A DNA stretch of 64,000 bases, from the NCBI GenBank assembly GCA_036244855.1, contig BQKZ01000346.1, forward strand, positions 1 through 64,000, given 5' to 3'. A model generated the notes under the pieces. That model was not told the DNA's origin, did not search any database, and was given only the letters and a program-made list of their open reading frames with translations. The position numbers were made by a program, and so were the translations under genes. Numbering within the stretch: the first letter of the stretch is position 1; every line of letters starts with the position of its first letter. Source of the stretch: Temnopleurus reevesii (Eukaryota; Echinodermata; Echinoidea; Temnopleuroida; Temnopleuridae). This document shows, piece after piece, positions 1 to 12,935 of the stretch.

Positions 1-121
1 TTCTATGGGATCTTTCCAAGACTTAACTTAAGCAATCACTCTGTGCTCACATAAAGATTAACCTAAAGGTTTCACCTATTTTTTTTTTTTTTTTGGGGGG
101 GGGGGGTTGCTATGTACTTAC

Positions 122-226
122 TTGAATCTTGGTGGTTCCATGGGGTCTTTCTGAGCCTCCACCATTCTGATCACCCTCTGCTTTGCTCCGGAGTTGAAGG
201 CTAGTCCTTGCTGTGATGGTGTGTAT
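122..226 (-). CDS. SNW1: SNW1 coding exon 7
   Basis: Reads YTPSQQGLAFNSGAKQRVIR then MVEAQKDPMEPPRF, the first part of the SNW domain. The donor gtaagt is present and the following exon is off the left edge. Confidence 0.93.
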
Positions 227-3200
227 CTAAACAACAAACAACATCAATACAAGAAAATGTAAGAAAAAGGAACAAATACCTTTAAAAAATACGAGAAATT
301 ATGGTGGTAGTACTCTGAATGTCAGTTTAGTTTAATACAATCTCCGCTAATTTTTCTATATTTTGGGACAAGAATATTATTCATTTCCATCAAATCAACT
401 CATACTGAAAGTTCATACTTTTCTTCAAGAACATTTATATTAGGAATATGACATCAGAATACAGAGAAGTACATGTACCTATTTTTATCAGCCTTCATAT
501 TACAGGATATATAATTACAATAAGCTTATATTTTACTACATGTTTCTAAAACATTTACAAAGTTCCATCTTGGACTTTCTGATATATCTGAGACATAAAC
601 AACACTGATGAAACTTTACTTTCTGCAATAATGAGTGGAAATAAAATAGAACTTACCTGATATACTGAGCAGGTGCTGTTTTCTCTGCATGCCTAACAGG
701 AAGAGCTGCTGATATCTTTGACGAGACTATCTTCTCCAATGCCGCCCTTGTCCTCTCAGCAGTCTGAAATTCAACGAAGGCATTTTCATGTTAGTTCTCC
801 CTCACACATACACAATGTATATGATAATATATTGATTCATTTGACTGAGACCCATCTCTGTGGTGAATCATATTTACAAAGAGTTAAATACAAATTTTAT
901 GTTTGCCAAAGAAACCCAAGAATACAGCTAGCAAAAAAAAGCTTATTTGCCAAAAAAGGTGGAGAAAATTACTTTGTATAAGGTGAAAGAAAGATGCAAA
1001 GTCTTGTACCAACTCACAAATACATTTTTTTGTGATGATGTATAATGCTTCGGATAAATCAATTTCAATTGCAATTGCAATTTACAAGAATAAATATGAC
1101 TTTGTGTTAGAAGGGTTTCTAACACAAACTAAATCATATTCCTAAATGACTCATTTTTTTCCTAGCCTACCAAAGTTTAAATCCTCCTTGAAAATCTATC
1201 TATTAAAAAAGCACTATAAATGACTTAGTCCCAATTGCATGGCATCTTTAATCTCCTATTTTTCATTGCTTTAAGCGCATAGAGACGCAATGGCAGTGAT
1301 TTGCACTGTATAAGCAATGTGTTATTATAATCCTGCTTACCTCCTCAATGGCCTCTTCATCTGGCTTCTGTAGATCAGGATCATCATCATCTCCCATCAC
1401 TCTCGGAACAAGGTCTTGTGGCCGAGAGTGAACAACCTGGAATTATACAAGATTTATATCATTTTTATATCAATTCCAGATCATTTAGCATCAAATTGAA
1501 AATACTGGTTTAATGAATAAATAGAAGAGTCATTGATAATATCAATGTAATAACATACCAAAGAAAATGCTAAGAGTAAAATTCTTGAAGTGTGGCTAAT
1601 AATATACATGTATTTCTATTTTAATTAATGACATTTTGGCCCAATATCGTATGATAAATACCATTTTAGATACCAAATTGGCTACTGTACAAATTTCATG
1701 TTATATCATACAAAAGTTTGAATATGTTACAAACTTGAGCCAAGAAGTCTTTCATGTGATTTCTATATGGGAAAATTAACCCTTAGGTAAACATACCTTG
1801 TCCTTGCCATGTCCTATCCTAGCGAGGGCATCGTATCGGACCTTCCCCTCTGCATCCACCGTCTTGGCCACAGCATTGGATTTATTAGTCTTTGTGCGAC
1901 CCATGTCCAGTGGGTACTGGGCAAGATGGATCTCAGGAAAGGCTCCTCCATCTCCATAGTCCTGAATGATTGTTTAGATAAAATAATTAGATTATCATGC
2001 CTGAACTGCTTTCATCTACCAAACATACAGATATATGTAGGATCTTTAATTGAAAAATTAACCGAGTACACTCGATTTGAAATGAGAGATTTTAGATTTA
2101 TAATGTATTCAGGGATTTTCTTCTCGACAATCATCAACCTACTTCATATAAAATTCTTCATAGCTTACATTTTTTTGTTTTCTACTAGATAATTAAGACA
2201 TCTTTCTTAAAATCATTGTTGTTTTATCGATTGGATGCCAGTAAATAGGTGCAATAGGCCACTTTCGTAGTGTATTCAAATTTATTCTATGTTGCCCCAA
2301 GACAAAATATGTGCTCATCCATCTAGATTAATGAGAGTAAAATTTTCGAAAGTTCTTGCATACAATACAACCTACCAAAAACCACTGCAAATTATCAGCA
2401 TTCCTTTTATTGAAATAAATCTGAACAAAAAGTTGCAATTGCGGATTTGACAAAGAAGCATGAATAAAATTTTAATACATTATGAAAGTTATCTATCAGT
2501 TTTTATTATTCACGTTTGTATAATACTTACTGCCAAAGATCTTGGAACCCAACCTTTACGATGGCCATAAGGAGGAGCAACATTCCTGGATACCGACACC
2601 ACACGCAACTATTTGAGAATAATAAATCAAGAAAGATTGTCTTTAAAGTGAATCAAATTTTATCAATTACACATACAAATTTTAAGCTCAAATCTTGAAT
2701 GAAAGCAAGATATAAAGAAGTATTGTAATGTGGGGAATTCAAAAGATTCTACATATCTTATTCTTGTCACACAAAATATTAAAAATATTTTCAAGTTTTC
2801 ATAGAAATTCAATCTTTATAGTGCTAAAGATTTCCTTATGCAAACCATTCTAGAATATAATTTACAACTAAAAAGTTAAATTACGTCATTCAGGCAATCT
2901 ACATGTACATGTAGGTATAAATTCACAAAAGAAATAACATATTTCTGGAACTCTGGGCATCACAATCAATTTGTTTCACTGCAAAAAAAAAAACAAATTT
3001 AATGATTACTATAAATTGTTGGTATGTTTTGTGATGTCAATACTTTACAAATTTTTGTATAAAATTAAAGAATTCAAGTAAATCTAATAACAAAAAAAAA
3101 TCAACCAATAAATGAATAAAACAGAAATAACTATAATGATATAGAATAAAGAAATAATTAAAGAAATGGGAAATCTTAATCAAAACATTACAAACAAACT

Positions 3201-4974
3201 GAGAGATTAATTTGCTGACCTCTTTTGCTCTCAGATCCACTTCATCTTCATGCACCCATTGCTTGGGTTTGGGCAGGATACTGCATAAGGATAAATCAAA
3301 GAAGAACTCATGCCATTTTAACGAAAGAAATATAGGAAAACTTTGAATATTAGTTATATATCAGTGACACAAATTTCTGATTATTCACTAAGAAAAAAAG
3401 GGGGAAAAAATCATAAAAAAGTGGCTTGTCTCCATTCAAACAATAAACATATTATATAAGATTGTGTAGGGGAATGCAGAAGCAAATCTTTTTTACTGAC
3501 AACTTTGCATATCTCATATGCATATCTCATATGCTTTCGTTGAAAAATAGGACAAATCAATGGGGGAAAAATCTCATTTTCTCTTCATTGATGTAATGTG
3601 TAGTATGATGGGAGGTCGCACGTCTGCGCACCTAAACTTTCAGCTTGAAAAAAAGTCAATGAATATCCAATTCAATCTTAATCTGATATTATCAAAAATA
3701 TCCTAAAGATTATGTTTGAGAAATATCTCAGCAAAATCTGCCAAGGAACAATGCCTTTTTATTTTAGATGAAATATACACCCCTCTCATTTTGTGCAGTT
3801 CAAAATATTTGGGTCCCTTCTCTGCGTCCCATTCATTTTTTTTCACCCGATTAGAGATTTTCAGGAAAAAGTCTTGATTTCACATGAGCGCGCGTTTTAC
3901 ATCGCATATGTCAATGAGGCACAGATGAGCAATCCGGTGCAGAGGAGGATGCCCATAGTCCATACCATACTAAATTTGCAAATAAATTGTTCTTACTTGA
4001 TAAATGGCCTAATGGTGTGTTGCTACAATAATTTGGAAAAGGAGACCATGTTTTAATAAAAAGTTTAAAAAGAGGATAGATTTAAGAGAAAATCCACATA
4101 AATTAATTCATGAAACAATACTATAGGCTTAGGCTAGCCTAGGCCTAGCCTAGTATATAGCCTGCATGTTTGTTGTTCTACTGAGGACAAGTAAATCAGT
4201 TGTTTGATTTTACTGGTAAATCGGCAAACCCGGAGAAAAGCGACCAGATGCGTGTGATGTATTAAATTTGTGTACAATCCTATGGAAGCATGCAGTAGTG
4301 CATCGGCGATGATTTTTGCACCAGATTCGACCAACAAACATTTGGTAAAGTTGGCTCAAGTTTACACTTTTTAATATTGAAGCAAGGAGGGGAAAGAAAA
4401 TAACATTTAAACCATTATTCTGTTTATAAAATGTAATAAAAGTCGCTTTTGGACTTGTTTTGTGGATGGTTACCTGTGTGTATTTTGGACTTCTGCCGCT
4501 GATGTTTGCAATTTTTAGAAATTTTACATGGCGCGCGCACGCTATTCGTTATTGGTCGCTATTCTCTGACTCTGGGTCTGCCGGTGAATCCAGTAACCGG
4601 ACACTTAACTGACATTTCAGAATCAATAACTTTGGCAACATATTTCAGCTATTTACAATCATGAAAATAAACTAAAATGTTTTCAGATTTCATCATCATT
4701 CCGAACACTTCATTTCTGCCACAAATCGCTGTGCATCAACAATACAACATGCACGCATTTTTTTCTAGGTAGGTAGGCCTACCGGTACGGTACCGGTAGG
4801 TGCACACATCAACTGTGTATTAATCGTGAACGTAAATTGCGCACATAAAAAAGTTAGCCTACGTTTCCCATAAAACACTGTGGTAAATAAACCCAATTAA
4901 ATCATTGTACACGGTTAAGATACTAAGAAATATATATGAGAAGATGGCTTTACTTACTCTGCAAGTGATACCAT
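122..4974 (-). CDS. SNW1: SNW1 (SKIP) 5' part, seven coding exons, continues past left edge
   Basis: Nuclear SNW-domain protein: a spliceosome component and transcription co-regulator (Prp45/SKIP family). Coding exons, in transcript order: 4958-4974, 3220-3280, 2531-2608, 1797-1961, 1341-1436, 657-763, 122-226. All junctions keep the frame with AG/GT sites and give about 209 residues of a family protein of roughly 536. The reading contains family signatures: PPYGHRKGWVPR, DYGDGGAFPEIHLAQYPLDM, GKVRYDALARIGHGKDK, DDDPDLQKPDEEAIEE, APAQYIRYTPSQQG, FNSGAKQRVIRMVE and QKDPMEPPRF, all close to human SNW1. The last motifs begin the SNW domain proper. The start (MVSLADILPKPKQW) was chosen as the ATG just before a good donor. 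It lacks the longer human N-terminus and could change with transcript data. The C-terminal half is outside the window. SRF lies upstream on the same strand. Confidence 0.95.
657..763 (-). CDS. SNW1: SNW1 coding exon 6
   Basis: Reads TAERTRAALEKIVSSKISAA then LPVRHAEKTAPAQYI. It ends with two bases of an Arg codon before gtaagt. Confidence 0.93.
1341..1436 (-). CDS. SNW1: SNW1 coding exon 5
   Basis: Reads VVHSRPQDLVPRVMGDDDPD then LQKPDEEAIEE. 96 bases, phase 0 on both sides, donor gtaagc. Confidence 0.93.
1797..1961 (-). CDS. SNW1: SNW1 coding exon 4
   Basis: Contains GDGGAFPEIHLAQYPLDMGR and EGKVRYDALARIGHGKDK, near identical to human SNW1. 165 bases, phase 0 on both sides. Confidence 0.95.
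2531..2608 (-). CDS. SNW1: SNW1 coding exon 3
   Basis: Reads LRVVSVSRNVAPPYGHRKGW followed by VPRSLA, matching the conserved PPYG(Y/H)RKGW segment. Donor is gtaagt, phase 0. Confidence 0.9.
3220..3280 (-). CDS. SNW1: SNW1 coding exon 2
   Basis: Reads ILPKPKQWVHEDEVDLRAKE between acceptor tgcag and donor gtcagc. It ends in phase 0. Confidence 0.8.
3603..3971. repeat. Dispersed MITE-like repeat, copy 1 (SNW1 intron 1)
   Basis: About 350 bases closely matching 29287-29627 in the same orientation. The left end starts GTATGATGGGAGGTCGCACG, and the reversed right end is similar (GTATGG.AGGG... then CTCTGCGC), so imperfect terminal inverted repeats are present. No coding capacity is shared between the two copies. 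Confidence 0.7.
4958..4974 (-). CDS. SNW1: SNW1 coding exon 1
   Basis: Seventeen coding bases, MVSLA plus two bases of the next codon, then donor gtaagt. The codon completes as Asp at exon 2. Confidence 0.7.
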
Positions 4975-5130
4975 CACAAAAAAGTTCAGAAAGACTGCAA
5001 ATTTAGGAAATTGGAGTCTACACTTTGCTTCCGAAAACGAAAACGCAGGTTGACGGGTTTGCTAGTCTTTCTCGTGTTGCACTACGATTGACCGGTAGAG
5101 GGGGACATACCTTTATACATGCATACAATT
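4975..5130 (-). promoter_or_regulatory. SNW1 5'UTR/promoter side
   Basis: Immediate upstream sequence of the SNW1 ATG. No TATA box was evident at a fixed distance, and I could not place a transcription start. Confidence 0.3.
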
Positions 5131-8100
5131 CGTGGGATAGGATATAAAAGTTCACTTTTAACAAAATGATTCCCAGCTCCCTGTGCATAAAATTGTTTTA
5201 AACGTCAGGTTGAAACGTTCCGTAGCCAGGATTTTGTTCTAGATGCTTTTTAGACCACTAGCAAACTGACAAACGGAACTATATAGAAGCATGGTCGTCT
5301 GTTCACTTATAAACCTCCCCCCCCCCAAAAAAAACACCTTTTTTTTCAATAGCCAAACCTGACCCTTTTTGTTGTTGTTCAATAAATCCCCCCCCCCCCC
5401 CCCCCTCCTAAGAATTGGATCCAACTTCTTTGATAATTTTTTTTTTGGCTATTTTGATCCTCCAATATACTAAATTTTATACCTGAACACACAATTATCT
5501 ACCACTTGGTTTTATTTGGGGTGTATTGATACTTCTATAGTTCTCTAGGCCTACTCACAGATGAGAAGGTTTTTTTTTTTTAACCTTGGGTAAACTTATA
5601 ACATATATGACAATATATGATCTAATTGCAAAATACTTGATATATTTAATTTATAAATATTGATAAATTTCCCCTTTTCCTGAATATCTACATGTACTTC
5701 CTTCATGGGGTGGGGTGGGATGGGGTTGGGGTTTCGGGGTGGGGGTCACTCCCCTGAAGTCTGTAACGTCCTTCATATTTTGGATGTGACTCTTTTACAG
5801 GTTACAAAAACTTCAAAAACTTTGAAATAAGGCGGGGAGAGTTATTAAAAAAAGAAATGTCAACAAATATTTTTATGTAGGCCTATCAATCTCCCCATGA
5901 CATCATGTATGAAAAAGAACTGGTGAGTGCAAACAAACTTAAAAAAAGAATAGAGCTGCTTAATCATATAACAAATTGCCAAATGATATCCGCAGCGCTT
6001 CCAAAATCCAATCAAAACAAACTAAAAAAAATGCTGCTGAAATGAGTGAATCACAGTTTTGTATGTTTGATAATATTTTGTTCAATTTTGTTGAATTAAC
6101 AGGAAAAAAAAAGAACAGCGGGGAGCAGCAGTTTCTATCCTGCATCCCTTATCCCTTTGGCAAGATGCCTTGGGACCCCGCATCCTTTATATGGCGGGGT
6201 GCCTTCCAACAGGGATGATTGTCTTTAATATATATATATTTGTTTCTTCTTTTTGTTATTATTCTCATTACATTGATTTTTTGTAAGGGATTTGTAATTG
6301 AGCACTAAACACATTTCCTTAGTAAAGCACCACCCTATTAAAGTGCTCCTCATTAAGATGCTGAACAGGCGTTCAATGAGTATCGACCTAGAAGTAGAAG
6401 TAGAAGTAGAAGAACAGGGTGCCCTCCCATCCCCATCCCTGACTGTGTGTTACTGTATTTCATTATCTTCGAGAGCCTATCTGGCGGGAATGTTTCGGCC
6501 CCACCCACACCCGTCTTCAAATACATGATTGTCTTGTTCCCTTCACACCACTCACTCCTAAAACTCTCAGCTATTAATTATATTCTTCATCGCCATTCAT
6601 TACCCCAACTGTCGGTTAAAATCAGGGCACCTGTATTGGAGGACTTGCGTACTCCCACTTTTTTGCTTACAAAGGGTGTTTGAACCACGTTTCTAGCAAA
6701 AACTTTTTGATTTAATTTGTAACCATTAATTCGTGGTCCAGGGGCAAGTTGCCAGAAAGATTCTTTAGCTTTTCTCTTATGCCACTCTCATAACACAGAT
6801 GTAGTGCTGTTTGAGTCTATTAGGAAGATGGTAAAAGAAGGCAAGACATCACAAAATCACAAATCTTTTCAAGAAACATATAAAAACCATCTTTATAATT
6901 CCTGACGTAGCTTGATGTAGGTCTTTGTAAGCAGTGTTTTTAATCATATAGAAAAGGCACTGTATACATTCAAGTATCATTATCAATATCATTATTTGAC
7001 TTAGTAAGAGGATAGACCATTTTGATCTATTGGCCATCAATCGCAAATGGAAATGGCAATCAAGATGAAACCTTATGCTTCGTGTGATATAAAGTTTTGC
7101 GATTAATAGATTACTGGTCAGTTTATACACTTAGAAAAAGAGTGCACAAAGGGTTTAAACCATTGCGAAAAGGGTTAATGACTCGATCAGGTGCAATATT
7201 GCCCCCTTTTGATGTAATAGATATAGTAATTTGACGATGGTATAAAATTGTACCGTTTCCTTAGTCAATCTGGAGTGGATATTGATTTGTATAATGGAGA
7301 CTTCGTTCGATGTATTATATATAGTCTTTTGGAAACATATTCATCTGAAACTACCACATATGGAGCTGTACTTTTACTTGTGAGGGCGATTTGGAACTTT
7401 TGGCAAAAAGACTACATCAACTCTCCGTCATTAACCAATGAACATGACAGACAAAGTATCTGCTTGAGATTAACAAAAGTTTTGCTCTTCCAATATCCAG
7501 CTGTCAACTGGAGCAGGTACATAGCTCTGTTGGTAAAACATCTTAAACAAGGGCACACACTCACACACACAGACACACACGCACACTAAAACTATAGACA
7601 CGCACCCCTCAAGACAAACAAAAGTGCATTACACAAGATGTTGCATTAAAATATATCTTTCTTTATTCCTTAGAAACAAAAAGAATAATTTACTTCTATG
7701 AGTTATAGGATTCATGCGCACCTACTGATGGGGAAAAAAATCCCATAGCATTGTACTACAGTATACATTCTCCATTTCTTCATCAATTTGAACCAGGTTA
7801 GAAGGATGTCTACATGAATATTGGGGCAAGGCAATGAAAGGTTTAAAATGTTTAATTGTCCTGGCCAGTTTGATGTACTAAGTTCTACAAGCAAAACACA
7901 CAAAGTGTATATGGAAGTATTATCTCTAGATCCCTACGTTTGTTGACCATTCCTGGGTCTGTTTTAATTCCTAAAGGTGAGATGAAGAGATTATCATTTA
8001 TCAAAGTGGAAGTTTAGTGGTAGGGGCTTGTACCAGTTGGTGATGAATGATTTGCCCCATGCAATTACTTTTTGCATGATTTTTTGTATTGAATGACAAA

Positions 8101-10986
8101 TAAAAATCTGAACATGCAAGCATTTAGAACAAAAGATTTGCTAACTCACTAATAAGTGAATTTGTAAAAACAGTTATCTTGACAATTGAATTGACAAAAT
8201 TCCACTTCATGGACTAAGAGGATACCAGGATTAGAATGATAGCAAAGCAAGCCCATCTCTCAGGAATATTTGTTTTTCTTATGGGCGGGGGTGAATTTTA
8301 CCCTCATACCTTATGCCAAAATAGAACCATAAAAAACCTAGATGATGAAAATTCAGATCACTTTATGTTGCTGCATTTTTTTCTTGGTATGAATCAAGTA
8401 AAATGAAACAAGGATCAAGGAAACAAGGAAGTTGAAACATCAACCAACGACCAAAATGTACCGGCTTCAAAATAGCACATTCATGATATAAGGAGGAAAT
8501 GTTAAGGCATTTTAACATTCTTTCAGGTGATAGTTGTTATGGACAGGAAAATACTGTAATACTACAAGGAAAATGTACATCATTTCCTTCTTAAACACAC
8601 ATTAACAGTGAAAAGTCATTTTTTTACAGAAAATAACACATATGAAGTACATGTATTAAGCTCTACAATTATAGCCTAAAACATTTCTCACTGATACCTT
8701 TTATTCAAGGTATGTTTCAATAAGGGGGACTTATTTATTTACATGTTTATATTGGTTTATTTTGAGAGTAAAGGTATGAGGGATATTTGTTTTCTACAGC
8801 AACCAAGTTTTCTTATCATTTGGAGAAATGTAAAGAAAAAAAAATAACAAATGAGGATGAAATCATTCTGCACTTGACTAAACCTTAATGGCCAAAAATT
8901 ATTTAATAGAACTTCAGACCTAAAAATAATAGAAAACATACAAATTCTTGCAAAATATCACATATTCTCTAACATGATTTCTGGCATGCAAGAAAATTAG
9001 GCACTTGTAAGGATATTCTAATTAAACTCCATTACAAAATATAAGAAGTTATAAAAGAAGGAAAGAAAAGGAAATTATGATAAACATCAAGTACATTTTG
9101 TAGCATCTTTTTAAAAGAGTAAATTGTCTTGATAAACAATTTATCAATATTAAAACATGTAAGACACATTAATATAATCTTAAGCCAAGGCATAAAAACA
9201 TGGATTAAACAAGCTATTATCAAAATAACTTAATGGCAGTTGCACGTCTAAATATATCCTTCATTTACAAAGATGTACACTTTTTATTTTAATACAAAAT
9301 TCTTACTTATTCTGATTACAATATAAAATAAAGTACATTTGCACATCATGAAATATTCAGTTATTTCTACAGGTTTCAATTACATATACATGAGATATAA
9401 ATCAATTTAATCTCTGCCAAATTCTAAAAATACTAAGTGATGAATTAAACAATTCCATGTTAAATAGGCATGCCATATTCATTGAAAATCGACAACCATC
9501 ATGTCAATCAAAATTCATTCTCCTTCATTTGTTTGTTCACTTACAAAATAACGTCAAAATAGCACCATTTAAATATTGACAACAATTTTGAAAAAGAAAA
9601 ATAGACAAATGAGAATTACATATCGTATATGAGATGAAATTTTAGCGATGGTTTTAGTTTCGTGATTCTGAGTCTTCTTCCAACTGCGAAAATAACAGAC
9701 AATAGTGTGCAACATTGCAACCAACAACAACGAAAAATAAAACAGAATTTGACAGTGGCAATGCATGATCTAGTATGTGATTTAACACCAATAAAATACC
9801 AGGACATAACCTAATCATTGGCCAACAAAAGTCAAGTCTTAATTACCTTACTAAATGGCCTCAGTGCAACCAATAAGACCTTGGAGACATATTGTGCCTT
9901 TCTCTCTTTTTCTCACTTGTTCTGTAAGTTCTGTAATACAAATATGTGGCCTTTAGAAAAGTGTCTTACATTTACACAAACAATGTCAGGGATAACTACT
10001 ATTAAATCTGATTATACTGTTCCGGTAATATTGCAAATACAACTGTATTTTATATTATCCAACACAATTTAATCATTGTGAGTGATTCTAGTCATTACAT
10101 GATGCCCCTAAATCCTATACATATCCTGAATGTGAGCCAGTAGTGAAATGAGACAATATAAAAATTATCCCCAACTTTATTTTAGTAGTGTATAATATTC
10201 AGACATCAGTGAACAAGAGTCAAGGTCATATAGTCAGAAGTATTTTTCACAAGGCAAATAAACGAACACTCCGTTTTACTCTGAAATATCTTTTTGTTGA
10301 CATCACTTTGTAAATTTTGTACATTTATTTTGTGTGTTGTTTTGGAATTAAATTAGACTTCTGAAACTGCAAACATATCTATTTGCTAAAATTTCAGCTC
10401 ATCCACAGCAAGACACATCCATCAAGTTCTGAGATATAAATGTGGCCAAATCAAGAGCTTCATTCTTCTTCTTTTAGAGGGAAGGTTAGTAACTTCCTAT
10501 GCTTCGTTACTTCAAACTAATAGTTCTCATTGCCATCTTATGCAAGGTCCAGAAAGAAAAATAATAATTTTGGAGCTTTTTCAACATGGATGTCTATTTG
10601 TTAGTTTTCTTGTATGAAAATACTCATAATTGACATAACCACGAGCTTAACAATTAATGATTTATCTACACTAGAATATAATGGATGTCTGCTGACAATC
10701 AAGTACTGTTCTCATGCACTAAAACTGGAATGATATAAAAAAAAAAGAACCAAATCAGTCTAAAACAAAGTACTTTCTACTTGCACACTTAGTTTCTCAA
10801 AGCAGCAAAAATAAAACTCTAATATTCAAGATTTATATCTTAATCTGCATGTATGAAATGAATATTTCCAACAAGATCTGCAAATAAATGGGATCATATA
10901 TGCAAATTTTGGATAATAAAATTAAAAAACCAAATAAACTTAGTGGAAATGACATTTTTCAGAAAACCATCAACAGACAATCTTAA
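5131..10986. other. Intergenic stretch between SNW1 and SRF
   Basis: No exon was recognised on either strand. It holds homopolymer runs (C-run at 5390-5405), a G-rich tract at 5705-5750, a short (CA)n at 7555-7600, and AT-rich DNA. The SRF 3'UTR probably extends into the right part, but I could not fix its poly(A) site. An open plus frame at 7230-7589 has no ATG, no workable splice acceptor and no recognised domain. Confidence 0.5.
5705..5750 (+). other. G-rich tract with G-quadruplex potential
   Basis: Several runs of three to five G separated by one to four bases, for example GGGGTGGGGTGGGATGGGG. It lies about 750 bp upstream of the SNW1 ATG. Confidence 0.45.
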
Positions 10987-11663
10987 GAATTGACGTACTA
11001 TCCATTAATTCAATTTCCTATTTCAAATTGAAAAATAGAAAATTGGAAAATTGACTCTCATCTCGATCAATATTCTGTTTTTAAAACAGAAAAATGAACG
11101 CTCATTTCGATTTCTATCATCAATATAAAATTGAAATATTGAAAAATAGAAAAACAAATTCATTTGTTCAATTTCCTATTTTTCATGTGAAATTAGAATA
11201 ATGAACTACGAGTTTCATTTGTCAATTTCGCTTTTACAAAATAGAAAATTGAACGACGGCTTTCCGAGTCGAGATCGGAGTTCATTAATACGGTCTGAAA
11301 TAATTCTAAGATTGTAATGTTTGAGCCGTAGAGGAGGATCTACAATTTGTCAATTTCGTCGGAAATTGAAATATTGATAGACTTGAACTGCCGTCGTTCA
11401 ATTTTATATTTTGCAAAAGCGAAATTGACAAATAAAACTCGTTTTTCATTATTCTAATTTCACATGGAAAATAGGAAATTAAATAAATTAATTCGTTTTT
11501 CTATTTTTCAATATTTCAATTCTATATTGATGATACAAATCGAAATGAGCCTTCATTTTTCTGTTTTAAAAACAGAATATTGATCCAGATGAGAGTCAAT
11601 TTTCTAATTTTCTATTTTTCAATTTGAAATAGGAAATTGAATTAACGGATAGTACCTCAATTC
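10987..11663. mobile_element. 677-bp fold-back (long-TIR) element with TTAA flanks
   Basis: Left arm 10987-11260 and right arm 11390-11663 are near-perfect reverse complements of about 274 bases each, around a 129-base loop. The outer ends read GAATTGACGTACTATCC and, from the other strand, GAATTGAGGTACTATCC. Both ends abut TTAA (10983-10986 and 11664-11667), consistent with a TTAA target-site duplication as made by piggyBac-type transposases. There is no transposase frame, so it is non-autonomous. It lies 1.1 kb downstream of the SRF stop and may be inside the SRF 3'UTR. Confidence 0.8.
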
Positions 11664-12761
11664 TTAAGGCAGCCAAACTCATTGATTTAACATTCATCTA
11701 TCTAAGTGATATCTTACTGAAACCCACTTACTTGAGCAAAGGATTCAAAATTACTATCCAATCATGTGCACAAAATGTCCAGAGGTATTTTTTTTTAAAT
11801 ATTAGCTCAGTTTCTGTACCAATAAATGTCAGTTTTCATTGAGAATTGCCACTCCTACTGTTTGAGCTGCACATTTCTTTTTTATATAACATGACTTGAA
11901 AGATTCCTTAATCAAAGCAATATGTTTCTTTTAATTTTTGCTGCATTGTCTGGGGCACATGAAGATTATTTCCACTACAATGTACAGTATGTTTAAAAAG
12001 AGATTTCAGCCTTAAACTTATCATAACAAACAATAAATTAGGAAACATGATTCGTAGTGGAAAACATGAAAATCAAAAAAATGTACAATTTGAAACAAAT
12101 TTGCAATCTTTCCATTCAGACTCTGATCAACTGAATGAATCCCAGTATTTGCTTCCATATGACAGTGTTGCCTTGCTTCATAATACGTAATAGGCAAAAG
12201 TTTGGCAGTGAATTACAAAAAAAATTAGGTTATCATCAGTAGACATTGTACATTTATATTTCTCACAATGAAGTGCCTGAAAGGATTGAATAACAATTTC
12301 ACCAGTACTCGTACATTTTTAAACCCCATTGAAAATCTCCCAGTTTGGTGTCGTGCAGTGCAACATGTGAAACAGAAACAATTAAAATATAATTTTTCAT
12401 TTAAAATAATTTCATAGATTGGTTAGAGTGCAGGCACTTTCTGCAAGTTTTTTCTTCAAGTCTATTAGTATATAAGAAATCTAGTGATTCTCTTGCTTTT
12501 CCAGAGGAATATGTTTCATTAAATGTGTGCTTTTGTGAGTTAAGAAAAACAAAACATTTAAACTGGCCTGTTTTGACAAACCTTTGCGAAATTCCATGAA
12601 ATTAACAGATACAAAGATATAAATCTCATTTCCTTTTAGCTACGACATAGCTAAAGAAGATACAAAATATAAATATCATCTTTTGAATAATTAACTATAA
12701 ATTTACAAGTTAGATTTCAGGTCTTTCTAAAGTAGCAAGCCAGGCATCATCTGCTTGTGTA
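11664..12761 (-). other. SRF: Probable SRF 3'UTR
   Basis: AT-rich sequence directly after the SRF stop codon with no recognised exon. Called 3'UTR by position only. Confidence 0.45.
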
Positions 12762-12935
12762 TCATAATGGCTTAGCAGCTTGTAAGGACTGGATCTTGAC
12801 AGGAAGAGAAGATAACTCATCTCCTTTTCTCTTTGATGCTGATAGACCGGATGATCCAGATGACTGGAGACCAGATGATAATGATAAAGGTACACTAGAT
12901 GGTCTATCACTACTTGTTTGTGCTGTGTTGCTCAC
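12762..12935 (-). CDS. SRF: SRF coding exon 9 and stop
   Basis: 57 residues, Ser-rich, starting VSNTAQTSSDRPSSVPLSLS and ending SLQAAKPL before TGA. Acceptor tttcag. This tail is not strongly conserved, but the frame and splice site fit. Confidence 0.8.
   Translation of the reverse strand: MSNTAQTSSDRPSSVPLSLSSGLQSSGSSGLSASKRKGDELSSLPVKIQSLQAAKPL

Noticed and set aside
3793..4056. 87-codon plus frame
   Set aside because: It falls mostly within the dispersed repeat, and the other copy does not keep the frame.
7230..7589. Protein-like plus-strand frame (contains YGAVLLLVRAIWNFWQKDY)
   Set aside because: No ATG start. The only nearby acceptor would leave an in-frame stop. It ends in a CA repeat, and no family was recognised. 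Kept only as a curiosity.
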